The notes below the pieces were generated by a model. That model searched no databases. It was not told the origin of the DNA and saw only the letters and a program-made list of their open reading frames with translations. From Brevundimonas mediterranea (GTDB taxonomy: Bacteria > Pseudomonadota > Alphaproteobacteria > Caulobacterales > Caulobacteraceae), in assembly GCF_011064825.1 (NCBI RefSeq), contig NZ_CP048751.1, forward strand, positions 434,001 through 498,000: a stretch of 64,000 bases of DNA, given 5' to 3'. Both the position numbers and the translations under genes were made by a program. Below are positions 56,427-64,000 of the stretch, piece by piece; the first letter of the stretch is position 1; each line of letters starts with the position of its first letter.

Positions 56427-57392
56427 CTATCGCAGCAGATCCAGCAGCGACGTGCTGCGCAGCGAATTGATCACCTGCGCCGAGGCCTGGATCGCCACCT
56501 GCGCCATCTGCAGGTCGGTCACGGCCTGGGCCGGGTCATAGCCCGTCTTTTTCAGCATCATCTTGTCGAGCGCGATCTTCTGGGATTCGTGCGCTTCGAG
56601 GGCGGATTCGACGTGGTTCTGCACCAGACCATTCTTGGCGTTCTGGTTGGTCACGCCCTGATTGGCCTTGTCGAGTTGGGTCATCTGGGCGTTCAGGAAG
56701 GCCGTGACGCCCGCCCCCGGCTGGCCCGTCAGGGTGCCGACGCCCGTGGGCGTATAGGTCACGCCGTCGATGATCACCGGCGTGCCGTTCTGATAGGCCT
56801 GCATATTGCGGAACACCTCGGTCAGGGGGCCGCCGATTTCGTCCGCGAGGAAGCCGGTCTCGACCATGGTGTTCTCGTCGATGCGCGACTTCTGCTTCAG
56901 GCTGTCGTTCGCAAAGGTCGAGGCGGTCGAGGGGGCGGCGGCCAGATCGGCCATGGTCTTGGCCGTCGCCGGCGCGACGTCGCCACGCCCGCCGGAGAAC
57001 AGATAGGAGCCCTGATGCTCGGCGTTCAACCCGCCCTGGACGTTCTGATAGTGCAGACCCAGTTCGGTCATCAGATTGGTGATGCTGCCGGCGGCCAGCC
57101 CATTGGCGATGGCCTCGCGGGCGCCCGTGCCGGCTTCGTAGATCCGGCCCATGGCCAGGTCCTGGGCGCTCAGTCGCGCCGCCGCGCTCTCGCCGGCGCC
57201 GATGAACCCTTCCAGCCGGGCCTGGGTCGAGGTCAGACTGGTCAGCTGTTCCGCCCCCCGGCCATAGCCGGCCATGTCGGTGGCGATCTTTTCGCTGCCC
57301 ATTCGCTCCTGCGCCAATTCGGCGCGGCTCTGGGCCGTCATCAGATTCAGGAGGGCGGACTGATAGTTTCCGGCGGTGGCGACACGCGTCAT
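56427..57392 (-). CDS. flgL: Flagellar hook-associated protein 3
   Basis: 321 residues with flagellin-type N-terminal (residues 1-130, TRVATAGNYQSALLNLMTAQSR) and C-terminal (about 250-321, ending INSLRSTSLLDLLR) helices that form the hook-filament junction. It overlaps flgK by four bases and is co-transcribed with it. Confidence 0.88.
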   Translation of the reverse strand: MTRVATAGNYQSALLNLMTAQSRAELAQERMGSEKIATDMAGYGRGAEQLTSLTSTQARLEGFIGAGESAAARLSAQDLAMGRIYEAGTGAREAIANGLAAGSITNLMTELGLHYQNVQGGLNAEHQGSYLFSGGRGDVAPATAKTMADLAAAPSTASTFANDSLKQKSRIDENTMVETGFLADEIGGPLTEVFRNMQAYQNGTPVIIDGVTYTPTGVGTLTGQPGAGVTAFLNAQMTQLDKANQGVTNQNAKNGLVQNHVESALEAHESQKIALDKMMLKKTGYDPAQAVTDLQMAQVAIQASAQVINSLRSTSLLDLLR

Positions 57393-59506
57393 TTCAGCAT
57401 CCCGATCAGGGTGTCGTACATGTCCTTGCTCGCCTGGATCAGGCGGGCAGAGGCGTTATAAGCTTGCTGGAAGGTGGTCATATTGACCAGTTCCTCGTCC
57501 ATGTTGACGCCTTCGGCCGAGGCGCGACGACTGTCGGCCTCCTGTGACAGGGCCGTCGCCGTCTCGCTGCGCGTCTTGGCCGCCGAGGCCTTGCCGCCGA
57601 TGTCGCCGGCGAAGTCCGCCGCATAGGACGACAGGGTCTTGGTTCCGCCGCTGTTGCCGCCGGCGGAGGCGAAATTGACGTTCTTCTTGCCCGCGTCCGC
57701 CAGCAGAAGTCCGCCCCGACCGTCGTTCTTGCTCAAGGCCGGCGTTCCGGCGGCGGCCGACAGGTTCAACTGGGCCAGCGCCAGCTTGGCCGGGTCCTGC
57801 TGGATGTCGCTGCGGACGCTGTAGGCCCCCGCCCGCGTCGCGCCCGTACCGCCCAGACCGAACAGCTGCGACATGGACACGCCGGACGGATCCTGGGTCG
57901 TGCCGTCCTTGACCACGCTCATGGTGGTGGCGCTGGCGTCATAGGCCTTGAAACTCAATGCGCCCGAGGCGTTCAGGCTGAAGGCGCCGAACCGCCCCAC
58001 GCCCGCGACCGGATCGTTCAGCGCGGACAGCAGTTCGCCCATGGTCCCGGTCCCGGCGGGAACCGCCACCGTGACGTCCCGCAGTCTCGCGCCGGACTCG
58101 CTGCCGATGCGGAAGGTCAGACTCTCGCCCGCATCGAAGCCGTGCTGCGACGTCAGGCTCAGACCGGTTTCATAGAAGGTCGGCGTCTTGGTGCTGACTA
58201 GGTCGTTCAGCCCGAACCAGTGCGAGAAGCCTCGACCGCCCTTGCTGCTCGGCGTCGTCGCATCGTCGGCGATGGCGATTCCGTTTCCGGCCTGGCCCTC
58301 GATCCGCAATTGTCCATTGAAGAAGCCGACCGTCGCCGTCCCCCCCAGTTGGGCGTTGACCGTCGCCAGGAAGGTCGTCGGATCGGCGGCCACCCCGTTG
58401 ACCGTCATGGTCGCGCCGGAGAAGACGATCTCGGCCGAACCCTGGATCACGCCTGCGCTGTTCACCGTCGTGATCGTGGTCTTGCCGGTAAAGCCGGTCA
58501 GGGCGTTCGTCAGCGACTGGCCGGTGTTTCGTCCGGTCAGACTGGTCGGCGCGGGCACGGCGCTGTTGGCGTTGTGGGCCCGGTTCAGTTCGTCGGCCAT
58601 CTTGGCCGTCAGTTCGCCCAGACGGGCGGCGGCGGCCGGGGCGTCGATGTCGCGCAGTTCGACCAGCCCGCGGATCTCGCCCGACGACACCCCGTCCAGC
58701 AGCGGCCAGCGCGTGCCGTTCGGTTCGGTGATCATGATGTCGGAGAAGGCCGTCGTCGCGTCCACCGTCCCCGCCGCCTTGTACGACAGGGTCGCATTCC
58801 CTTCGCCGACCAGGGTCGTGCCCGTCCCGGTCCGCAAGGTGACGCCCCCATTGGCCCGGGCCTCCACCTTGACGTCCATATATTTGGACAGTTGGTCGAT
58901 CAGCGTCTGTTGGGCGTTCTGTGCGCCCGTCACGTCCTGGTTGATGACCGTTCCGGCGGCGATCGTCTTGTTGAGCTTGGCGATCTGTTCCAGCAGCGGA
59001 TTGATCGTCTCGACCGCGTTCTGAAGCCGCCCGTCCGCTTCCTGGCGCGCCGCCTGGATCTGGGTGGCGATGCCTGCGGCCTCATTGAACAAGGCCTGGG
59101 TCTTGTAGATCGTGTCCTGGCGCGCGGCTGAAGATGTGGGGCTTTCGCCCAGGGTCGCATAGCTGGCGAACAGCTTGTCTATGTCCGCGAAGAAACCGCC
59201 GTCGCCGCTGGGATCGCCGAACCGGGTCTGGATCTGGTCGTACAGTTCATACCGCACGGTCTCGCGCGCCGCGTCCGCATTGGCGCTCATCCCCGCAGCC
59301 TGCAGGAACCGATCGGTCGCCAGCCGAACCCGCGCGATATCGACGCCGGCGCCATAGCCCTGGGTTACGGCCGCCGTCTGATCGACGGTCTTGCGCACAT
59401 AGCCCGGCGTATGGACGTTGGCGATATTGTCCGACGTCACGCGCAACTGGGCCTGGGCCGTCTGGAGGCCCGAGGTCGCGATATTCATGATCGACGTCAA
59501 CGACAT
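57389..59506 (-). CDS. flgK: Flagellar hook-associated protein 1
   Basis: 705 residues. The N-terminal rod/hook signature (MNIATSGLQTAQAQLRVTSDNIANVHTPGYVRK in two parts) and the C-terminal helix with NMTTFQQAYNASARLIQ are present. It joins hook and filament with FlgL. A sigma-54 type promoter lies 143 bases upstream on the minus strand. Confidence 0.94.
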   Translation of the reverse strand: MSLTSIMNIATSGLQTAQAQLRVTSDNIANVHTPGYVRKTVDQTAAVTQGYGAGVDIARVRLATDRFLQAAGMSANADAARETVRYELYDQIQTRFGDPSGDGGFFADIDKLFASYATLGESPTSSAARQDTIYKTQALFNEAAGIATQIQAARQEADGRLQNAVETINPLLEQIAKLNKTIAAGTVINQDVTGAQNAQQTLIDQLSKYMDVKVEARANGGVTLRTGTGTTLVGEGNATLSYKAAGTVDATTAFSDIMITEPNGTRWPLLDGVSSGEIRGLVELRDIDAPAAAARLGELTAKMADELNRAHNANSAVPAPTSLTGRNTGQSLTNALTGFTGKTTITTVNSAGVIQGSAEIVFSGATMTVNGVAADPTTFLATVNAQLGGTATVGFFNGQLRIEGQAGNGIAIADDATTPSSKGGRGFSHWFGLNDLVSTKTPTFYETGLSLTSQHGFDAGESLTFRIGSESGARLRDVTVAVPAGTGTMGELLSALNDPVAGVGRFGAFSLNASGALSFKAYDASATTMSVVKDGTTQDPSGVSMSQLFGLGGTGATRAGAYSVRSDIQQDPAKLALAQLNLSAAAGTPALSKNDGRGGLLLADAGKKNVNFASAGGNSGGTKTLSSYAADFAGDIGGKASAAKTRSETATALSQEADSRRASAEGVNMDEELVNMTTFQQAYNASARLIQASKDMYDTLIGMLK

Positions 59507-59648
59507 GGACCGGCTCCCCTCGCCCCACCCGGCAAGCCCTGCCCTGCCATGCGCAGATCTTGCCCGGCCACGCGCCGCCGCCGCTCAACCAGAGCGTTGT
59601 TTTTAAACGACATCGCGGATCGCGCAGTCTTCATGGTCCGCGAGGTGC

Positions 59649-59663
59649 GCAAGCGTCGGGCCA
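59649..59663 (-). promoter_or_regulatory. Sigma-54 type promoter of flgK-flgL
   Basis: On the minus strand TGGCCCG-N4-TTGC has the invariant GG and GC with exactly ten bases between, differing from the TGGCACG-N4-TTGC consensus at one position. It points toward flgK, leaving a leader of about 130 bases. Flagellar hook and filament genes of Caulobacter use sigma-54. Confidence 0.75.
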
Positions 59664-59731
59664 ACATGTCCGTCGCGACATGACGGAGGCCTGAGGACGT
59701 CGATTTCGATCCAGACGCGACGCCTTCCAAG

Positions 59732-59770
59732 CCGGGCAAAAAAGGGGCGAACGCACGGCAAGAAAGGCCC
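59732..59770. promoter_or_regulatory. Candidate FlbD (ftr) sites between divergent sigma-54 promoters
   Basis: Two segments, 59732-59748 and 59754-59770, match the Caulobacter ftr pattern as I recall it (C-CGGC--AAA--GC-G) at 8 and 9 of 11 fixed positions. They sit 64-102 bases upstream of the plus promoter and 69-107 upstream of the minus one, a usual distance for a sigma-54 enhancer. Confidence 0.5.
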
Positions 59771-59833
59771 ACGCCCGATGGCCGGCTTTCGGCAGGATCT
59801 GATTTTTCCCTTTTAGATCAATGAATATGCAAC

Positions 59834-59848
59834 TGGCCCGCCCCTTGC
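59834..59848 (+). promoter_or_regulatory. Sigma-54 type promoter of fliK-flgD-flgE
   Basis: TGGCCCG-N4-TTGC with GG and GC ten bases apart, the same variant as the opposing flgK promoter. The fliK start lies 65 bases downstream. Confidence 0.78.
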
Positions 59849-59912
59849 GACGGGCTGTTGGAAGAACCAGGCGCAGCAGGCGCCGCCCAGCCCTGAAGGT
59901 CGCCTGCCTCTC

Positions 59913-61892
59913 ATGCCGTCCGCATTCGCCATGTTCGCCTCCGCGCCTCCGGCCTCCGCCGGATCGGCCGCTGCTGCACCGGGCGCCACGGACAGCGAGA
60001 CCGCCAGCCTGTTCTCCTCGAACCTGGCCGACGCCATCCAGGGCGTAAAAGCAGACGCCGCAAAGGCCGAAGCTGCACATCGGACGCCGGGCCGCCTCTC
60101 GCTCCCGGTGATCTCCAACCCGGAGATGGAAGCGGCCGAGACGTCCGACGCCTCTCCCGCCCTGGCGGAAGCGGTGGACGTCGCACCTGACGCCTTGATC
60201 GCCGTTGAAGCGCCGACCTCAGACGCCGCCCCCGACGCCGCGCCCGACACCGAACAGACGGATACGCCCGTCGCACCTTCCGACCTCGCGGCTGCGCCTC
60301 AACCTCCTCTCCCGCATTCGGCTCCTGTGGCCGCCCCCATTGTTGCGCCGACCACAACGTCCGAACCGTCGCTTGAAACAGCGGCTGCCGAGGACGCAAG
60401 CGTTGGCCAGACGACAGCGGCCCTTGAACAGGGCGCTGCGGCAGGCGTGACCGTTGAGCCCTCCGCTCAGCAGAACGCGACGGCCGCGACCGAAACCGCG
60501 TTGGTCGAGGCGACGCCTGCGCCATCGCCGATCCCGGACGCCCCCGCGCAGACCGCGATCAACAGCTCGGCAGAGACCTCCGCGCACGAACAGAGCCTCG
60601 CCCAGAATCACGAAGCGGCTGCGGCGGCGCCCGTCGCCCCTGATGTCGACCAGACACTCGCCGCTCTGGCCGCGCAGCAAGTCCACGCCGCTGCGTCATC
60701 TCCGCCCACCGCCAAGGACGGCGTGACGACGCAGACGTCTTTGCCGGAATCGGGGATGACGGGACAGGCTTCGGCTGACGTAAAGAACGCTTCAGCCTCG
60801 GCCCCCGACAAATCGGCCGTGGCGGCCGACGCCTCTATCGTGAAGCCGGCCGAAAAGGCGGCGACAAAGCCGGTCTCGGAACCCGTTCAATCCGCCGGCG
60901 CCAGCGCCGTTTCTCCCAAAGTCGAGACCGCCGCGCCGAAGATGGACGTAAAGGTCTCGATCCAGTCGGCCAACCTCGTGGCGCAGCCCGTCCAGACGGT
61001 CGCGGTAATCTCGAGCCTGGCGGTCGCCGAAGCGGTTAAGGCCATAGACGCCAAAGTCGAGGTCCCGACGGAACCGTCCGACACAGGGTCCGCGCCGGTC
61101 ATCGCGACATCGCAACCGGCTGAAAGCGCGCCCGCCAAGGCGGCGACGACGCCCGTGACGAACGCCGCCCAACCCAACCCGACCTCGACCAAGCCCGCGC
61201 CCGCCGAGGCGAGCCAAGGTCAGAACGTGGCGCAACCCGCGCTCGGCGACCACATCGCCATGGCGGACGCAACGCCGCCCCCGGCCCAGAACGCCGCCTC
61301 GACCGAAGCCGCGCCGACCGGGACCGTTCCGGTCCTCGATGCGGCCATGACGTCGCTTGACCCGGCCACGCCTGTCGATGGCGCCACGGAAGCCCGCGCG
61401 CTCGATGCGGCGACGACCACGACCCAGACGACCAGCGCCTCGTCCCTGTCGCGCGCCACCGTCGAGACGACGGCCCATCTCGCCGCCCAGATCGCCCGCA
61501 AGCTTGAGGGACGCTCCACCCGCTTCGACATGGTGCTGACGCCAGAGGATCTGGGTCGGGTGGACGTAAGCCTGGAGATCGGCGCCGACGGCCGGCTCGC
61601 CGCACGCCTGGCCTTCGACAATCCGGCCGCCGCCGCCGAATTGCGCGGCCGCGCCGACGAACTGCGTCGCCAGCTTCAGGACGCCGGTTTCCAACTCGCC
61701 AGCGACTCGCTCGACTTCACCCAACGCGACACCTCGTCCGGCGGCGGTTTCGACCGCCAGCAGCAGCAGCACCAGAGCCTGTTCGCACGCGGCGCGCGCC
61801 TGACCGCCCAGGCCGATCTTTCCATTGCGCCGCCCCAGGGCGCCTGGACCAACCATTCCCAGACGCGCGACCGCGTCGATGTGAGGGTCTGA
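59913..61892 (+). CDS. fliK: Flagellar hook-length control protein
   Basis: 659 residues. The first 500 are Ala/Pro/Thr-rich and disordered, as in FliK rulers; the conserved C-terminal domain (about 520-630) has TRFDMVLTPEDLGRVDVSLEIGADGRL and a LRRQLQDAGFQLASDSLDF helix region. A Gln-rich run follows. It measures hook length and triggers the switch in export specificity. It is 4 bases ahead of flgD. Confidence 0.9.
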   Translation: MPSAFAMFASAPPASAGSAAAAPGATDSETASLFSSNLADAIQGVKADAAKAEAAHRTPGRLSLPVISNPEMEAAETSDASPALAEAVDVAPDALIAVEAPTSDAAPDAAPDTEQTDTPVAPSDLAAAPQPPLPHSAPVAAPIVAPTTTSEPSLETAAAEDASVGQTTAALEQGAAAGVTVEPSAQQNATAATETALVEATPAPSPIPDAPAQTAINSSAETSAHEQSLAQNHEAAAAAPVAPDVDQTLAALAAQQVHAAASSPPTAKDGVTTQTSLPESGMTGQASADVKNASASAPDKSAVAADASIVKPAEKAATKPVSEPVQSAGASAVSPKVETAAPKMDVKVSIQSANLVAQPVQTVAVISSLAVAEAVKAIDAKVEVPTEPSDTGSAPVIATSQPAESAPAKAATTPVTNAAQPNPTSTKPAPAEASQGQNVAQPALGDHIAMADATPPPAQNAASTEAAPTGTVPVLDAAMTSLDPATPVDGATEARALDAATTTTQTTSASSLSRATVETTAHLAAQIARKLEGRSTRFDMVLTPEDLGRVDVSLEIGADGRLAARLAFDNPAAAAELRGRADELRRQLQDAGFQLASDSLDFTQRDTSSGGGFDRQQQQHQSLFARGARLTAQADLSIAPPQGAWTNHSQTRDRVDVRV

Positions 61893-61896
61893 CCCC

Positions 61897-62613
61897 ATGG
61901 CCACCGCCGTTTCCTCCGTCGACGCCTCCGGCCGCCTGAACAGCGGCACGACGATGCTGGCCTCGAACTTCGAGACCTTCCTGACCCTGCTGACCACGCA
62001 GATGAAGAACCAGGATCCGTTGTCGCCGCTCGATTCCAACGAGTTCACCGCCCAACTGACCCAGATGGCCGGTGTGGAGCAGCAACTGCTGACCAACGAC
62101 CTGCTGACCAGCCTGGTCGCGGCTCAGTCGGGCAATCTGAACAACGCCGCCGCCTATATCGGCAAGGAAGTGACCGCGGCCTGGTCCGCCACGACACTGA
62201 AGGACGGCAAGGCGGACTGGAACTACGAACTGGCGTCCGACGCCGCCGCCGCCACGCTGAAGGTCCTGGACAGCAAGGGCAAGGTCGTCTGGGAAGGTCC
62301 GGCGCCCGACAAATCCCAAGGACTTCACTCCTTCACCTGGGACGGCAAGACGAGTGGCGGCGAAGTCCTGACGGAAGGCGTCTATACGCTGAAGGTCTCG
62401 GCGATGGACTCCAAGAACGCCAACGTCGCCAGCCAGGCTCTGACCCAGGGCCGGGTCAAGGGCGTCGAAATGTATAATGGCGAACCGTACCTGGTGGTCG
62501 GCGAGACCATACTCCCCCTCTCGACCGTGATCTCGCTGAACGAGATCGCCGACAAACCGAGCAACGACGATACGGAGAATCCGGACGTCCCGACCGAGGA
62601 GGCGGCCGCATGA
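61897..62613 (+). CDS. flgD: Flagellar hook-capping protein
   Basis: 238 residues with the FlgD N-terminal motif (FLTLLTTQMKNQDPLSPLDSNEFTAQLTQM in two parts), a tudor-like and FN3-like middle (FTWDGKTSGGEVLTEGVYTL), and an acidic tail. It caps the growing hook so that FlgE can assemble; the flgE gene follows 46 bases later. Confidence 0.94.
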   Translation: MATAVSSVDASGRLNSGTTMLASNFETFLTLLTTQMKNQDPLSPLDSNEFTAQLTQMAGVEQQLLTNDLLTSLVAAQSGNLNNAAAYIGKEVTAAWSATTLKDGKADWNYELASDAAAATLKVLDSKGKVVWEGPAPDKSQGLHSFTWDGKTSGGEVLTEGVYTLKVSAMDSKNANVASQALTQGRVKGVEMYNGEPYLVVGETILPLSTVISLNEIADKPSNDDTENPDVPTEEAAA

Positions 62614-62659
62614 TGCGCTCCGCCGCCTTCCCGATGAATTCCATTCAAGGAGCGTCTTC

Positions 62660-64000
62660 ATGAGCTTGAACAGCGCAATGCTGGCCGGCGTGTCCGGCCT
62701 GGCCGCCAACTCCGCCGCCCTGGCGGCGATCTCGCAGAACATCGCCAACGTCAACACCGTCGGCTACAAACGCTCGCAGGGCGAGTTCCAGACCCTGGTC
62801 AACAGCCAGACCCGCGCCGGCGGTTCCTATTCGGCGGGCGGCGTGATGGCCAACACCCGGGCCTTCGTCAGCCAGGAAGGCCAGCTCCAGCGCACGACCG
62901 CCAGCACGGATCTCGCCGTCAGTGGACAGGGCTTTTTCGTCACCACGACCCAGGCCGAAAACGTCGGCGCCACGGACACCCGCCTGTTCACCCGCGCAGG
63001 CGCCTTCCGCGTCGACAACCTGGGCTATTTGAAGAACAGCGCCGGCCTTTACCTGCAGGGCTGGCCGGTGGATTCCAACGGGGAGATCGCGACCGACCCG
63101 TCCGACCTGTCGCGCTTGCGCTCGGTGAATATCGGCTCGGTCGGCGGCACGGCCGAGCCGACCACCCGCGTCCAGATCAACGCCAATCTGCGCTCGACCC
63201 AGGCCGTATCCAGCCCCGCTGCTCCCACCAACTACAACGGCGTCGAAGACGCCGCTGTTCCGCCAGTCAAGCACGACATCACTGTCGGCTATAAGCGAAC
63301 CGGGGCCAATACGTTTGAAGTCACTTTGAAGTCAGGCATCACCAAGATCGTCGGCACGGCCACCTACGACGCGACCGGCGCCCTGACTGGCTTCGTTCCC
63401 AGCGCCGCTTCCAGCGCCAATGGATCGGCGACGGCGAACGCCACCACCCTGACCATCACCCCGACCAGCGGCACGCCGCCCGTCAACGGCACGCCCTATG
63501 CGATCGACTTCGCGGAAATCGGCATGGCGACGAACGGCGTCGCCCAGACCAAATACGACCCCTCCGTCAACTCCATGGCGATGTACAACGCCGACGACGA
63601 CACGCCGGCGGGCGTCAAGCCGGACTTCAAGATGAACATCCCGGTGTCTGACTCCAAGGGCGGCCAGCGCAATCTTGAGATTCGTTTCCTGAAAAGCGCC
63701 GAACCGAACCAGTGGTATGCTGAAATCGTCTCGGCGCCGGCCGATGACGTAGTGACCGGCGCCCCCTACTCGAACGGCCAGATCAAGACCGGCCTGATCG
63801 CCTTCACACCCTCGGGCCGCCTCGATGTCGAGACCATGCAGAGCTGGCCCGCCGGCACGGGTCTGTTCGACGACCCGACCCAGGCGACCCTCTCCTTCCT
63901 GGAGTCAGACCCCAATAACACGATCGATCCCGCCGACCCGCTGGACAACGGCAAGGTCAAATGGGCCGACGGCCTGGGCATCGCCGCCCAGACGGTGATG
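62660..64000 (+). CDS. flgE: Flagellar hook protein, 5' part (runs off the window)
   Basis: 447 codons are visible with no stop. The ATG at 62660 has AAGGAG eight bases upstream. The N-terminal rod-hook motif (LAAISQNIANVNTVGYKRSQ), LAVSGQGFFV and FTRAGAFRVDNLGYL are classic FlgE. The D1/D2 insert region follows. It forms the hook; the C-terminal part lies beyond 64000. Confidence 0.95.
   Translation, partial: MSLNSAMLAGVSGLAANSAALAAISQNIANVNTVGYKRSQGEFQTLVNSQTRAGGSYSAGGVMANTRAFVSQEGQLQRTTASTDLAVSGQGFFVTTTQAENVGATDTRLFTRAGAFRVDNLGYLKNSAGLYLQGWPVDSNGEIATDPSDLSRLRSVNIGSVGGTAEPTTRVQINANLRSTQAVSSPAAPTNYNGVEDAAVPPVKHDITVGYKRTGANTFEVTLKSGITKIVGTATYDATGALTGFVPSAASSANGSATANATTLTITPTSGTPPVNGTPYAIDFAEIGMATNGVAQTKYDPSVNSMAMYNADDDTPAGVKPDFKMNIPVSDSKGGQRNLEIRFLKSAEPNQWYAEIVSAPADDVVTGAPYSNGQIKTGLIAFTPSGRLDVETMQSWPAGTGLFDDPTQATLSFLESDPNNTIDPADPLDNGKVKWADGLGIAAQTVM

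Larger units (their letters stand above)
59507..59912. other. Divergent flagellar promoter region
   Basis: 406 bases between flgK and fliK with no gene. It contains a sigma-54 type promoter for each direction (59649-59663 minus, 59834-59848 plus) and two FlbD-like motifs between them (59732-59770). Confidence 0.7.

Noticed and set aside
60792..62096. A 434-codon minus-strand frame across fliK and flgD
   Set aside because: Antisense shadow of the repetitive fliK sequence, very rich in Gly and Arg.

Overview
The window reads as a high-GC alphaproteobacterial chromosome of the order Caulobacterales, most like Brevundimonas or Caulobacter. This is inferred from gene content: fliK-flgD-flgE transcribed divergently from flgK-flgL, sigma-54 type flagellar promoters with FlbD-like sites between them, Caulobacter-style TonB receptor/FecIR genes, and translationally coupled core genes (guaA, guaB, rsmB, rlmE, mla). 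No rRNA, tRNA, CRISPR array, insertion sequence or transposase was recognised.

Region 1 (1 to about 36.7 kb) is accessory DNA and looks like one large genomic island lodged at the 3' end of guaA. Its right edge carries a P4-type tyrosine integrase, an AlpA-type regulator, a large ParB-domain protein and small unknown genes. The left edge is outside the window. The cargo is mostly metal and metalloid resistance. From left to right: the 5' end of a metal P-type ATPase under a MerR-type promoter; a Zur/Fur-family regulator; a czc-like efflux locus on the minus strand (czcI-like, czcC, czcB, czcA, a short CDF protein, a CzcN-like methyltransferase, a P1B-4 ATPase, a DUF305 protein); a broken CDF gene; a plus-strand unit behind a second MerR-type promoter (lspA, frameshifted MAPEG gene, MerR regulator, CYP152 P450, dihydrolipoamide dehydrogenase, cytochrome c-FTR1 permease, reminiscent of the pbr lead system); a glutamine-dependent NAD synthetase; an ars operon (arsR, arsC, acr3, arsN2, arsH) with a second BASS-type transporter; and a LuxR/FecI/FecR/TonB-receptor set whose receptor is cut off and fused to a truncated nucleotidyltransferase-HEPN gene.

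Region 2 (36.8 to 56 kb) is core chromosome: guaA, a nucleosidase, an RsmB-type rRNA methyltransferase, a MAPEG protein, guaB, a duplicated DUF2061 protein, rlmE, a cyclophilin, an O-acylation module (MBOAT plus two SGNH proteins), DUF2177 plus a cyclopropane-synthase-like methyltransferase, a two-subunit CoA transferase, a ring-hydroxylating-oxygenase-like protein that has lost its Rieske centre, and an Mla-type lipid transport operon.

Region 3 (56.2 to 64 kb) holds a remnant of a uracil-DNA glycosylase gene and flagellar hook genes: flgL and flgK on the minus strand, fliK, flgD and the 5' part of flgE on the plus strand. Two sigma-54 type promoters point outward from a shared intergenic region with candidate FlbD sites in the middle.

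How the parts work together: the island gives layered metal export (P-type ATPases and CDF from cytoplasm to periplasm, CzcCBA from periplasm to outside), arsenate reduction and arsenite export, and metal-responsive regulators (MerR, ArsR, Zur-like). Several island genes are broken by single-base indels or fusions, so part of this cargo is decaying or the assembly has local errors.
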